64,000 nucleotides of DNA from Acinetobacter celticus (lineage in GTDB: Bacteria; Pseudomonadota; Gammaproteobacteria; Pseudomonadales; Moraxellaceae), in contig NZ_MBDL01000008.1 in assembly GCF_001707755.1 (NCBI RefSeq), positions 248,001-312,000 of the forward strand, given 5' to 3'. Position 1 is the first letter of the stretch. Every line of letters starts with the position of its first letter. Position numbers and translations under genes: made by a program. This document shows, in pieces, positions 51,086 to 60,713 of the stretch. The notes beneath the pieces are model-generated. The model worked only from the letters and a program-made list of their open reading frames with translations, ran no database searches and was not told the DNA's origin.

Positions 51086-51679
51086 CTATCCAGCTTGCAT
51101 AGCCTGATATGCCTGCCAAAGCCAAGCACCGCCAGCCCAAAGCGCTACTATTAACAATAAAATAAAGAATAGCCCCAATAAATCTGGAATGTGAAGCCAA
51201 AACCAAGCCACAATTGGATTACGCCAAAATGCCGATTGTTGTTGTTTCTTTTCTAATTGTTCATGCAAAAATGGATGAACTACATGTGAGTCACCCTGAA
51301 TTTGATATTCAGTCCGAATATGTTCATGTACCACATCTAAAGCTTTACGACTGGGTCGAATAAAAATATCAAATATAGTGCCAACAATGGGAATAAAACC
51401 AATGACTGCATCCATCATGGCCAATTTCATTACAGAATTTAATTTACTCTGTGGTACACCAATTTGTTTGGCTTTATAAATGGCATAGCAAGTCAAGATA
51501 AAGCCAGCAACATCGCCTGCAATAGGAATTGTGCTTAAAGCCGCGTCAGCGCCGACCCCTTGTTTGGTAAATGGAATACGAACCACTGAATCCATCATAT
51601 TGGCAAATTTGGCCAAATCGCGTTCCAAACGAATGACTTCTTGCTGAGTTAATTTTTTTTTCTGAATGATTTGCGACAT
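51086..51679 (-). CDS. DUF4112 membrane protein
   Basis: 197 aa. The DUF4112 core is recognisable (MMDSVVRIPFTKQGVGADAALSTIPIAGDVAGFILTCY and GFIPIVGTIFDIFIRPSRKALD), with hydrophobic segments at about 50-70 and 90-110 and a further C-terminal membrane helix. Function unknown. It is followed by the VOC gene. Confidence 0.8.
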   Translation of the reverse strand: MSQIIQKKKLTQQEVIRLERDLAKFANMMDSVVRIPFTKQGVGADAALSTIPIAGDVAGFILTCYAIYKAKQIGVPQSKLNSVMKLAMMDAVIGFIPIVGTIFDIFIRPSRKALDVVHEHIRTEYQIQGDSHVVHPFLHEQLEKKQQQSAFWRNPIVAWFWLHIPDLLGLFFILLLIVALWAGGAWLWQAYQAMQAG

Positions 51680-51759
51680 AATTTAATCGTACTTCACGGC
51701 TTTATCTTAATAGAACATAATAATTTTATGACGTATATAGTGGTCTGCGCGCTAGTGTA

Positions 51760-53097
51760 TTAGAAGAGAAGTCTAGAGGCGATGAATAAATACACCAACA
51801 CACCTGTTGCATCGCAAATTGAAGTCACTAAGGGGGCTGAAGCACTTGCAGGGTCCATACCAAAACGATTCAAAATAAAGGGCAAACTCATTCCAATTAA
51901 ACAGCCCATCATCACAATAGTCAGCATACTCAATGCTAGAACCAAAGCCACCATTTCGTCACCACGGAAATAGCCCAATACAGATACTGCAAATGCCATA
52001 GTGCCACCTAGTAGTAACGCCACCAAACTTTCACGTCCCAATAAATAAAACCAATCCTTAAAATGTACATCACCTGTGGCCAAAGCACGGACCATCAGTG
52101 TGGCAGATTGTGAGCCTGCATTTCCTCCACTACCCACCAAGAGTGGTAGAAAAAAGACCAGCACAATATGGGCCGCAATAATATCTTCAAAATGTGCAAT
52201 GCCCAGTCCAGAAAGCAAACTACCGAATACCAAAAAAACCAACCAATACACGCGTTTTTGATACAATTGCAAAATTGGTGCAAATTTCAGACTTAATTTA
52301 CTGTCTGCATTTACCGCACCCGCTTTTAAAAAATCTTCCGTGGCTTCTTCACTGGCAACGTCCATGGCATCATCATAAGTGACAATTCCGACCATAACGC
52401 CTTGATGATCAATAATTGGCAATGCCAATAAATCATAACGTGCAATGGTTTTGGCGACTTCATCTTGATCTGTTTCAACAAAGGCAGAAACAATATTTGT
52501 TGCCATCAAATCTGCAATGTTTTGATTTTCTGGGGCCAAAATCAGTTGCTTTAATGAAACCACACCCAGCAGTTTCCGTGCTTCATCTAACACATAAGCA
52601 AAATAAATTGTTTCGGTATCGGGTGCTTCTAAGCGCAACATTGTAATGGCTTCTTTGACACTCAGTTCTGGTTTAAGCGTGGCATATTCAGAACTCATGA
52701 TTGCACCCGCAGTGCCTTCGACATACGAAGACAGTAAGCGAATATCTTCCCTTTCAGCTTGTGCCAAAGCAGGTAACAGCGCATTTTGCTGTTGTTTATT
52801 TAAGTTTTTAAACAAATCTGCGCGTTTGTCGGAAGACATTTCACCCACAATTTCCGCCAAGGTCTGACGTGCCAAAACATTAGCAAAACGAACCTGTACT
52901 TCAGGTGCTAAATAGGAAAAGACATAGGCCCGATCTGGTAAATGTTGTAACAGCAATTGGCTATTTTCTAAAGGAAGCTGCGTCAGCACGTCCGCCAAAT
53001 CGGCAGCCCGAAATGTTTTGACTGAATCGAGTGCAAGATCTAAATGTTGATTACTTAATGCATCATTGAGGAGATATAAAAAATTATTAAAGCCCAT
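51760..53097 (-). CDS. mgtE: Magnesium transporter MgtE
   Basis: About 445 aa. Order: the cytoplasmic N-domain (about 1-120, superhelical, with DKRADLFKNLNKQQQNALL), CBS pair (about 125-245), then five membrane helices with the pore motif region VFFLPLLVGSGGNAGSQSATLMVRALATGD. MgtE gates on cytoplasmic Mg2+. ATG 53097 has AGGGG ahead; the ATG at 53142 lacks one. Transcribed separately from neighbours. Confidence 0.9.
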   Translation of the reverse strand: MGFNNFLYLLNDALSNQHLDLALDSVKTFRAADLADVLTQLPLENSQLLLQHLPDRAYVFSYLAPEVQVRFANVLARQTLAEIVGEMSSDKRADLFKNLNKQQQNALLPALAQAEREDIRLLSSYVEGTAGAIMSSEYATLKPELSVKEAITMLRLEAPDTETIYFAYVLDEARKLLGVVSLKQLILAPENQNIADLMATNIVSAFVETDQDEVAKTIARYDLLALPIIDHQGVMVGIVTYDDAMDVASEEATEDFLKAGAVNADSKLSLKFAPILQLYQKRVYWLVFLVFGSLLSGLGIAHFEDIIAAHIVLVFFLPLLVGSGGNAGSQSATLMVRALATGDVHFKDWFYLLGRESLVALLLGGTMAFAVSVLGYFRGDEMVALVLALSMLTIVMMGCLIGMSLPFILNRFGMDPASASAPLVTSICDATGVLVYLFIASRLLF

Positions 53098-53346
53098 GTA
53101 AGCCCCTAGTTCTGTCTCTTGCACAGTAACAAGGGCATACATTCACATTTTATTATGATGAATACACAACCCCATCATTCTGAGCAAAAAAATTATAGCA
53201 ATCTGAATATTGGAATGAATGACAACAATGCCTGTCCATTGAAGGGGTGAATCCTCATTTAACCGCTTATACGGCGCGACAATAGTACGAATTTTTACCA
53301 TAAAGCTCAATCAATGCTTCAAAACAAATACAATTCAATAAGTTAC

Positions 53347-56300
53347 TTAAGCTCTTTCCTTGAATTTAAAAATACTACGGATAAGAACATACATAAAGGG
53401 AATAAAAAGTAAGACCAATACCGTACCAAAAATAACGCCCCCCAATACGCTCACGCCAATTTCTTGACGACTGGCCGCACCTGCTCCAAAAGCCACAACC
53501 AAAGGAACAACCCCTGCCCCAAAGGCCAAAGAAGTCATTAAAATGGGACGTAAACGTAATACGGCTCCTTCTAAGGCAGCATCTATAACACTGCGCCCTT
53601 TTTCTTGTGCTGATAAGGCAAATTCCACAATTAAAATTGCATTTTTACATGACAAACCAATGGTGGTTAATAATGCAATTTGAAAATAAATATCATTGGG
53701 GAAACCGACAAAATAACTAAATAAAATATTGCCTCCAATACCCAAAGGAATGGCACTCATCACCGCCGTTGGAATACTCCAGCTTTCATACAACGCGGCC
53801 AAACATAGAAAAATAAAACCTATCGAAATTAAATATAGCCATGCAACTTGATGACTAGATTTTTGTTCTTCATAAGATAAGCCACTCCATGCCACATCAA
53901 TACCTGATTCTTGTGCAACCAAACGCTGTACGTCTTGCATGGCCTGCCCAGAACTAATATTTTTTGCCGTATCGGCTTGCATTTGCAAAGCGGTATAGCC
54001 CATAAAGCGGTTTACAACTTCTGGCCCGCCCGTCCAATCAATTGTCGAAAACTGATTAAATGAAACCATTTGATTTTGTGCATTACGCACATGCCAATAC
54101 TGCAAATCTTCTGGTTTTGAGCGAAATTCGGCATCACCTTGCATCATCACACGTTTAATCCGACCACGATCAATAAAGTCATTAATATAAGTTCCGCCCC
54201 ATGCACTGGCCAAAGTACTATTAATTGCAACGGGTGATAGACCTGAAGCCATGGCTTGCTTTTGATCAATATTAACGTTTAGTTCAGCTTTATCTGGATT
54301 GGACTTTTTATCTAAATTTTCAAAACTGTGATATTCACCTGAGTGTTCTTTCAAAACCTTAAATTTATCTTCTAAATAAGACAGTCCTTTTCCGTCCATA
54401 TCACGAATCCAGAACTCTAAACCGTCCGTTTGACCTAAACCACTGACAGAGGAAGGCATATTGACATTCACTTGCGCATTGGGGTATTGCTTAAAATATT
54501 TTATGGCACGTTCACGAATCGCTTGTGCCGTATTGGCTTGACCGGCACGTGCATCCCAATGTTTTAATGCAATAAAGCCTTGGCCTAAATTTTGCCCTGT
54601 GCCTGAAAAATTTCGTCCATAGCGAATCATCACCAAGTCCACATTGTCTTTTTCATGTGCTAAGAAATACTGACGAATTGATTCTCCCACTTCACGACTT
54701 TTAGACATGGGCGCGCCATCTTGCAATTTAAATTGGACGGATAAAATGCCCTGATCTTCGCTAGGAATAAAACTGGTGGGCAGTGCCCGATAAAACAAAG
54801 CAAAAACAGTAATTAAAGCAATAAAAATCACCATAAAAATAGTTTTATGCGCAAGCGCTATTTTTGAAATTTGAAGATAGCGACCTTTCAGCTGATCTAG
54901 CTTTTGATTAAACCAAATGGCCCATTTTGCAGGCTGTGGATTAGGTTTTAAGATTAAAGCGCATAATGCAGGGGTTAAAATTAGGGCAACAATTAAAGAC
55001 AGCCCCATAGCAGCGACTAAAGTAATAGAAAACTGACGGTAAATCACACCTGTAGAACCGCCAAAAAAAGCCATTGGAATAAATACAGCCGTCAAAACCA
55101 ATGTAATCCCAATTAATGCCCCACTAATTTCATGCATAGACTCAATAGAAGCTTGCTTGGCACTTAAGCCTTGTTCATGCATCAATCGCTCAACGTTTTC
55201 CACCACCACAATGGCATCATCGACCAACAAACCAATGGCCAAAACCAAGGCAAAGAGCGTGAGTGTGTTAATCGTCATGCCGACGGCATACAAAATAGCC
55301 AAAGTTCCTAAAATAACCACAGGAACAGTGATCGCTGGAATTAAAGTTGCGCGCCAATTTTGTAAAAACAGGAACATCACCAAGACCACCAAGGCGACCG
55401 CTTCAAATAGCGTTTTAACCACTTCTTTAATCGACTCTTGCACAAAAGGCGTATTATCTCGTGGGTAGACAATTTTATAACCATTGGGCAATTTCTGAGA
55501 TAAATGATTTACTTCTTGCTGAATCAATGCCGATGTTGCTAAAGCATTGGCACCAGAGGCTAATGAAATCCCCATGCCTGCGGATGGATAGCCATTAATA
55601 ATATTAAAAAATTGATAATTTTCTGCACCCAATTCTATGCGGGCGACATCTTTTAAATAAACGAAACGACCATCGACAGCCGATTTAACAATAATATTTT
55701 CAAATTCTTCAACCGTTTTTAAACGCGACCCAGAAGTTACTTTGGCATTTAAATACTGATTCCGTAGAACAGGTAAATCACCTAGGGCTCCGGCTGCAAC
55801 TTGGGTATTTTGTGATTCTACTGCGTTACGAATATCACTTGGCATTAAACCATATTGTTTTAATTTAAGCGGATTTAACCAAATGCGCATGGCATATTGC
55901 GAACCAAAAACATCAACCTCGCCTATTCCGTCAATGCGTGCAAGGTCTTGTTCAAAATGTGTCATTAAATAATCAGACAACTCAATACTGGAGCTGTTAT
56001 CTGATGCATCATATAAACCAATGACCATATGAGTGTCGCCCAAGGACTTATAAACATTCACCCCTTGGCGCTGTACATCATCGGGTAAACGGTTAATGAC
56101 CCCATTAATGGCATTTTGTACTTGAACCTGTGCAGTATCTGGGTCTGTCCCATTTTCAAAGCTAATACTGATTCGGCTACGACCTGACGAATCACTACTG
56201 GAACTAAAATATAGTAAATGATCGATGCCTTTAATTTGCTGTTCCAAAACCTGTGTAACGCTTTCTTCCACCGTTTCTGCTGAGGCACCTGTATACGTTG

Positions 56301-56442
56301 CACTGACATTAATCTTGGGTGGTGCAATATCGGGATAACGCTCTACGGGTAAATTTAAAATTGCAAAAATACCCAGCGCCATGACCATAATAGCCAGTAC
56401 ACCTGCAAAAATAGGACGATGGATAAAGAATTTAGACAGCAT
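53347..56442 (-). CDS. RND efflux permease (HAE-1 type), no adaptor gene adjacent
   Basis: 1031 aa inner-membrane proton antiporter. It begins MLSKFFIHRPIFAGVLAIMVMALG, has large periplasmic loops after helices 1 and 7, and the helix-4 pair of acidic residues in GLLVDDAIVVVENVERLM, needed for proton coupling. GGSTGVIYRQFSITL follows. It is related to MexB/AdeB-type drug pumps. No membrane-fusion protein or outer-membrane factor lies next to it (mgtE one side, dgkA the other), so it must borrow these from elsewhere. Confidence 0.9.
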   Translation of the reverse strand: MLSKFFIHRPIFAGVLAIMVMALGIFAILNLPVERYPDIAPPKINVSATYTGASAETVEESVTQVLEQQIKGIDHLLYFSSSSDSSGRSRISISFENGTDPDTAQVQVQNAINGVINRLPDDVQRQGVNVYKSLGDTHMVIGLYDASDNSSSIELSDYLMTHFEQDLARIDGIGEVDVFGSQYAMRIWLNPLKLKQYGLMPSDIRNAVESQNTQVAAGALGDLPVLRNQYLNAKVTSGSRLKTVEEFENIIVKSAVDGRFVYLKDVARIELGAENYQFFNIINGYPSAGMGISLASGANALATSALIQQEVNHLSQKLPNGYKIVYPRDNTPFVQESIKEVVKTLFEAVALVVLVMFLFLQNWRATLIPAITVPVVILGTLAILYAVGMTINTLTLFALVLAIGLLVDDAIVVVENVERLMHEQGLSAKQASIESMHEISGALIGITLVLTAVFIPMAFFGGSTGVIYRQFSITLVAAMGLSLIVALILTPALCALILKPNPQPAKWAIWFNQKLDQLKGRYLQISKIALAHKTIFMVIFIALITVFALFYRALPTSFIPSEDQGILSVQFKLQDGAPMSKSREVGESIRQYFLAHEKDNVDLVMIRYGRNFSGTGQNLGQGFIALKHWDARAGQANTAQAIRERAIKYFKQYPNAQVNVNMPSSVSGLGQTDGLEFWIRDMDGKGLSYLEDKFKVLKEHSGEYHSFENLDKKSNPDKAELNVNIDQKQAMASGLSPVAINSTLASAWGGTYINDFIDRGRIKRVMMQGDAEFRSKPEDLQYWHVRNAQNQMVSFNQFSTIDWTGGPEVVNRFMGYTALQMQADTAKNISSGQAMQDVQRLVAQESGIDVAWSGLSYEEQKSSHQVAWLYLISIGFIFLCLAALYESWSIPTAVMSAIPLGIGGNILFSYFVGFPNDIYFQIALLTTIGLSCKNAILIVEFALSAQEKGRSVIDAALEGAVLRLRPILMTSLAFGAGVVPLVVAFGAGAASRQEIGVSVLGGVIFGTVLVLLFIPFMYVLIRSIFKFKERA

Positions 56443-56875
56443 CAGACTGATTCACTCGTCATGAGGGTTTTGTTATAAAACGTTATAAATATGAATAACA
56501 AATAATGATGGATATTCAGTGACTCACATAGAAAAAACAAGCTTATTCAACAGAAAACAGCAAATATATAGCAATGTGTAGAAACTATGAAGAAACCGTA
56601 TTTTATGAAACATCAGAAGTTCCCCATAGATTGTTCTCTCTGCATCATATATGGAGCGTTGTTATAAAAACTTCATGATTAGAAAACGCCTGAATCAGAT
56701 TTAAAACTGCTGCATTTTTAAGTTCTTTTTTACAAATTTGCTTTTAATCTTTTTCTTGTGCAAAACTACTCGGTCATCCTAACATCGTAAAAAATTTCGA
56801 TCATGTTCTCAAATTTCAGCTTTCTTTCAGTTTCATCTTTTAGGCTAGAAGTCATTTCAAATTATAGGCGCAGAT
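56443..56875. other. Non-coding gap between the RND gene and dgkA
   Basis: 433 bp of AT-rich DNA. No gene, hairpin or repeat worth listing is seen; it holds the two divergent promoters. Confidence 0.4.
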
Positions 56876-57250
56876 ATGACTAATATCTCACCATTTAAAG
56901 GTAAAACAGGGGCCAAACGTATCTTGAGTGCTACTGGGTATTCAATGGCCGGTTTTAAAGCTGCATTTTTTAATGAAGCAGCATTTCGGCAAATTACCCT
57001 ACTTAATGCCATATTAATTCCCATGAGCTTCTTTCTTAATGTCAGCCGAGTTGAGCAAGCTCTTATGGTCGCTGTGTGCTTGTTAGCACTCATTGTTGAA
57101 TTATTTAACTCAGCAATTGAGGCTGTGGTTGATCGAATTTCCTTAGACCGCCACGAATTATCAAAAAATGCCAAAGATATGGGGAGCGCCGCACAGTTTG
57201 TTGCCTTAACGCTCATCTTTATTGTGTGGGCTTTAGTTTTAATTCCTTAA
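56876..57250 (+). CDS. dgkA: Diacylglycerol kinase DgkA
   Basis: 124 aa inner-membrane enzyme with three transmembrane helices, recycling diacylglycerol to phosphatidic acid. The conserved core VCLLALIVELFNSAIEAVVDRISLDRHELSKNAKDMGSAAQ holds the ENTAIE-like catalytic region (here ELFNSAIEAVVD) and KDxGSAA. No clear ribosome site is seen, but no better start exists. Confidence 0.93.
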   Translation: MTNISPFKGKTGAKRILSATGYSMAGFKAAFFNEAAFRQITLLNAILIPMSFFLNVSRVEQALMVAVCLLALIVELFNSAIEAVVDRISLDRHELSKNAKDMGSAAQFVALTLIFIVWALVLIP

Positions 57251-57322
57251 AGACTACAACATAAAAATATGTGTTCTCTATAAATGCTTATTTCGCATTC
57301 TCTGGTGATAAAAACTGGCCAT

Positions 57323-57352
57323 AAAAAAACCCTGCTTATGCAGGGTTTTTTT
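57323..57352. terminator. Bidirectional terminator between dgkA and aceA
   Basis: AAAAAAACCCTGC-TTAT-GCAGGGTTTTTTT, 13-bp stem, T-runs on both strands, between convergent genes. Confidence 0.85.
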
Positions 57353-57368
57353 GAATCACTCGGGGGGA

Positions 57369-58970
57369 TTAACCACCGAATTGGTTCATTGTGTTTTTAG
57401 CATCGTCATGCGCTTTCAGTGCATTGTCACCAGAGAAGATTTCTTTGTGATCATCACCGATGTCAGAACCAGCCATTGCTTGGTGTTTAACACAAGCGAT
57501 ACCACCGCGGATTTCTTTACGTTGTACGCCAGCAACATAAGCAAGCATACCTTGTTCGCCGAAGTAACCTTTAGCAAGCTCATGTGTAGAAAGAGCAGCA
57601 GTGTGGTAAGTCGGAAGTGTGATCAAGTGATGGAACACACCTGCTTCACGAGAAGCATCCGCTTGGAATGTACGTACTTTTTCATCAGCATCAGCAGCTA
57701 ATTCAGTTTCGTCATACTCAGCGCTCATTAATTTAGCACGGTCGTAAGCAGAAACGTCTTTACCTTCAGCAACGAAACGGTCATAAGACTGTTGACGGAA
57801 GTTTAAAGTCCAGTTGAACGATGGGCTGTTGTTATAAACAAGCTTCGCATTTGGAACTGTTTCACGTACACGGTTAACCATGTGAGCGATTTCGTCAACG
57901 TTTGGCGTTGCAGTTTCGATCCAAAGAAGGTCAGCACCGTTTTGTAAGCTAGATACGCAGTCAAGTACAACACGGTCAATTTGCGTGTCAGCACGGAACT
58001 GGTACAAACCAGAAGCTAAACGCTTAGGACGGTGTAATTTACCATCACGTTTGATCAAGATTTCATCTTCTTGAGCATCAGCAATGTCAATTTCAACTGT
58101 GTCTAAGAAACCGATGTATTGAGAAGCGATGTCGCCTGGCTCTTTAACCACTGGGATTTTTTGAGTCAAGTCAGCGCCTTCAGAGTCAGTACGCGCAACG
58201 ATAATACCGTCATCAAGGCCCATTTCTAAGAATGCATAACGTAATGCATGGATTTTAGAGATGAAGTCTTCATGTGGAACAGTTACTTTACCAGCTTGGT
58301 GACCACATTGTTTCGCGTCAGATACTTGGTTTTCGATTTGTAGTGCACAAGCACCCGCTTCAATCATTTTACGAGCAAGTAAGTAAGTCGCTTCTTCGTT
58401 ACCAAAACCAGCATCGATGTCCGCAATAATTGGCACGATGTGAGTTTGGAAACCGTCGATTTGAGCAGTAATTTCAGCTGCTTTAGCAGTATCGCCTGCT
58501 TCATTTGCTTTTTTAAGCGCACGGAACAAGTCATTTAATTCTTTAGCGTCTGCTTGACGAAGGAAAGTGTAGATTTCTTCGATTAGAGCAGGTACAGATG
58601 TTTTTTCATGCATAGATTGGTCAGGAAGTGGACCAAATTCTGAACGAAGTGCTGCAACCATCCAACCAGATAAGTAGATGTAGCGCTTGTCAGTTGTACC
58701 AAAATATTTTTTGTTCGCAATCATTTTTTGCTGTGCGATAAAACCGTGCCAGCAACCTAAAGATTGGGTGTATTTGCTAGAGTCAGCATCATACTCAGCC
58801 ATATCACGACGCATAATTGCAGCGGTATATTTAGCAATATCTAAACCAGTTTTGAATTGGTTTTGCATTTGCATACGTGCAGCATCTTCTGGGCTAATAT
58901 CGCGCCAAGTGCTACCGAATTTTGCTTTTAATTCGCGGATTGCATCAATCGCTGTTTGGTAAGTAGTCAT
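57369..58970 (-). CDS. aceA: Isocitrate lyase AceA
   Basis: 533 aa, the long form of isocitrate lyase. Catalytic Cys222 in AKQCGHQAGK (the KKCGH-type motif), Mg2+ region PIIADIDAGFG, and YNNSPSFNW further on. First step of the glyoxylate bypass, cleaving isocitrate to glyoxylate and succinate, needed for growth on acetate and fatty acids. Malate synthase is not in the window. A LysR gene lies divergently 629 bp away and could regulate it. Confidence 0.95.
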   Translation of the reverse strand: MTTYQTAIDAIRELKAKFGSTWRDISPEDAARMQMQNQFKTGLDIAKYTAAIMRRDMAEYDADSSKYTQSLGCWHGFIAQQKMIANKKYFGTTDKRYIYLSGWMVAALRSEFGPLPDQSMHEKTSVPALIEEIYTFLRQADAKELNDLFRALKKANEAGDTAKAAEITAQIDGFQTHIVPIIADIDAGFGNEEATYLLARKMIEAGACALQIENQVSDAKQCGHQAGKVTVPHEDFISKIHALRYAFLEMGLDDGIIVARTDSEGADLTQKIPVVKEPGDIASQYIGFLDTVEIDIADAQEDEILIKRDGKLHRPKRLASGLYQFRADTQIDRVVLDCVSSLQNGADLLWIETATPNVDEIAHMVNRVRETVPNAKLVYNNSPSFNWTLNFRQQSYDRFVAEGKDVSAYDRAKLMSAEYDETELAADADEKVRTFQADASREAGVFHHLITLPTYHTAALSTHELAKGYFGEQGMLAYVAGVQRKEIRGGIACVKHQAMAGSDIGDDHKEIFSGDNALKAHDDAKNTMNQFGG

Positions 58971-59599
58971 GATATTTTACCCTGTGTATATTTTTAGGAT
59001 TATCAATCGAAGGCTTTCATCTAGTTAATTCTAACAGTTCAGATTTACAGCGCTTCGTTGCGATGAACACAGATTAGATTGTGCGAATCAATTAATCCAA
59101 TATTCTCTAAGAATCTTCAACATTTATTTAAAAAATATGTAGATTAAAGTCTAATTATATTTCATTAAAAATATCGTAAGTACATACTTTTAATGAAATA
59201 AAAATATTTTTCACCTTTACTTCTTAGACGATAAATCAATCAAACTGGCTGATTTTTCTTTATTAGACTTAAGTCTTAACACAATAAAACAATGCTTAAA
59301 AACACCATTTAGAGCATTTGCTCTGTTTTTTGATCAATTTTTGCGGTTGGTTTCACCACCTTCAAGAGTCATTTCAAAAAATTATTATTCTGTGCTTTAT
59401 TTAATCATGCCTTCTTTTTTGGTATTTTGGCTTTCGAGTAGGTTATATTTTTGGGCGACATATAGGCCTATTTAAAACAATGACGCACTGAAAAATCTGA
59501 TTCATTTGATGTCTTTTATTTCGTCAACTTTTTACACAACCCATACCAGTTATGGCATAATCCTAATAATTTCTTGATTTTATTTTCGGTATTTTTTTT
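58971..59599. other. Divergent regulatory gap between aceA and a LysR gene
   Basis: 629 bp, very AT-rich, no gene seen. At 59160-59170 and 59188-59198, TTTCATTAAAA and its complement form 11-bp arms about 17 bp apart, a possible regulatory dyad. The promoters of both genes must lie here. Confidence 0.45.
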
Positions 59600-60589
59600 A
59601 TGAATCTGGAGCGTGTCGATCTCAATCTACTCATTTATTTAGACGTACTGCTTCGTGAAAAAAATGTGACTCGCGCTGCTGAACAGCTCGGTGTAACACA
59701 ACCCGCAATGAGTAATATTCTTCGTCGTCTTCGTAATTTATTTAATGATCCTCTGCTTATTCGTTCTTCGGAAGGAATGACACCAACTGAACGTGCATTA
59801 GAATTACAACCACGTATTCGGGATGTATTAGCTGACCTTTCCATGATTTTGGAACCTCGTACCGAATTTCGTCCTTATACATCTAATCGTGTTTTTCGCA
59901 TTATGACATCTGATTATGCAGAAGCCACGTTGGTTCCTCGCTTAGTCAAAGCTTTACGTTCCGAAGCCCCGAATGTGGTTCTCGACTTTTTAACCCCAAG
60001 TGATGTGTCATACCGTGATATGGAACAAGGTAAAGTCGACTTAGCCATTAACCGATTCAATGAAATTCCCCAAAGTTTCCACCAAGTTTTGGTTTGGCGT
60101 GATAGTTTTTCCTGTTTACTCAATAGCAAACATCCTGCTGCGACCAATCTCAATCTTAAAAGCTATCTAGATGCACAACATATTTGGGTGTCTAAAACAG
60201 GTATGGGCGTTGGCTTTGGCGTAAATCCAGAAAAACAAGCAGGTTTGGGCTGGATTGATCAAGCACTCGAGCGTATTGGACAAAAACGTAAAATTTCTGT
60301 TTTCACTCGTCACTATCAAATGCCGGGTCTATTGGCAGCCAATGTCGACCTAGTGGCAACCTTGCCAACACGAATTGCGCGCTTACAAGCCAAAAGTCAG
60401 AATCTATTATTAAAAGATCCGCCCTTCTATATTCCAGAATTTGAGCTAAAAATGGCATGGTGTCCTTTATTACACCATCACCCTGCCCACCGTTGGTTAC
60501 GCCAGCTCATTCTTTATGTTGCCCGCCAAATGGTAGAGGAAGAAAACCGTGAGTTTTTGATGAATAACTCTCAATTTTCACAATATTGA
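59600..60589 (+). CDS. LysR-type regulator
   Basis: 329 aa. Helix-turn-helix at residues about 8-60 (LLIYLDVLLREKNVTRAAEQLGVTQPAMSNILRRLRNLFNDPLLIRS), then a LysR substrate domain with SDYAEATLVPRLV near 105. The style of the first domain is that of the NodD/YbeF-like group. Its targets are not identified; divergent aceA is an obvious candidate. Confidence 0.85.
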   Translation: MNLERVDLNLLIYLDVLLREKNVTRAAEQLGVTQPAMSNILRRLRNLFNDPLLIRSSEGMTPTERALELQPRIRDVLADLSMILEPRTEFRPYTSNRVFRIMTSDYAEATLVPRLVKALRSEAPNVVLDFLTPSDVSYRDMEQGKVDLAINRFNEIPQSFHQVLVWRDSFSCLLNSKHPAATNLNLKSYLDAQHIWVSKTGMGVGFGVNPEKQAGLGWIDQALERIGQKRKISVFTRHYQMPGLLAANVDLVATLPTRIARLQAKSQNLLLKDPPFYIPEFELKMAWCPLLHHHPAHRWLRQLILYVARQMVEEENREFLMNNSQFSQY

Positions 60590-60632
60590 GCATAATTAAT
60601 CTTAAATTCTTCTTTTTTAAGCCTATACTGTG

Positions 60633-60670
60633 ACTTGAGGCAATAATTACATTATTCCTCAAGTTTTTTT
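60633..60670 (+). terminator. Terminator after the LysR gene
   Basis: ACTTGAGG and CCTCAAGT form an 8-bp outer stem, with AATAAT/ATTATT pairing inside, followed by seven T. Confidence 0.75.
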
Positions 60671-60713
60671 ATGTTAAAAATATCCATAATAACGATGATC
60701 CGCAGGTGGGTTT

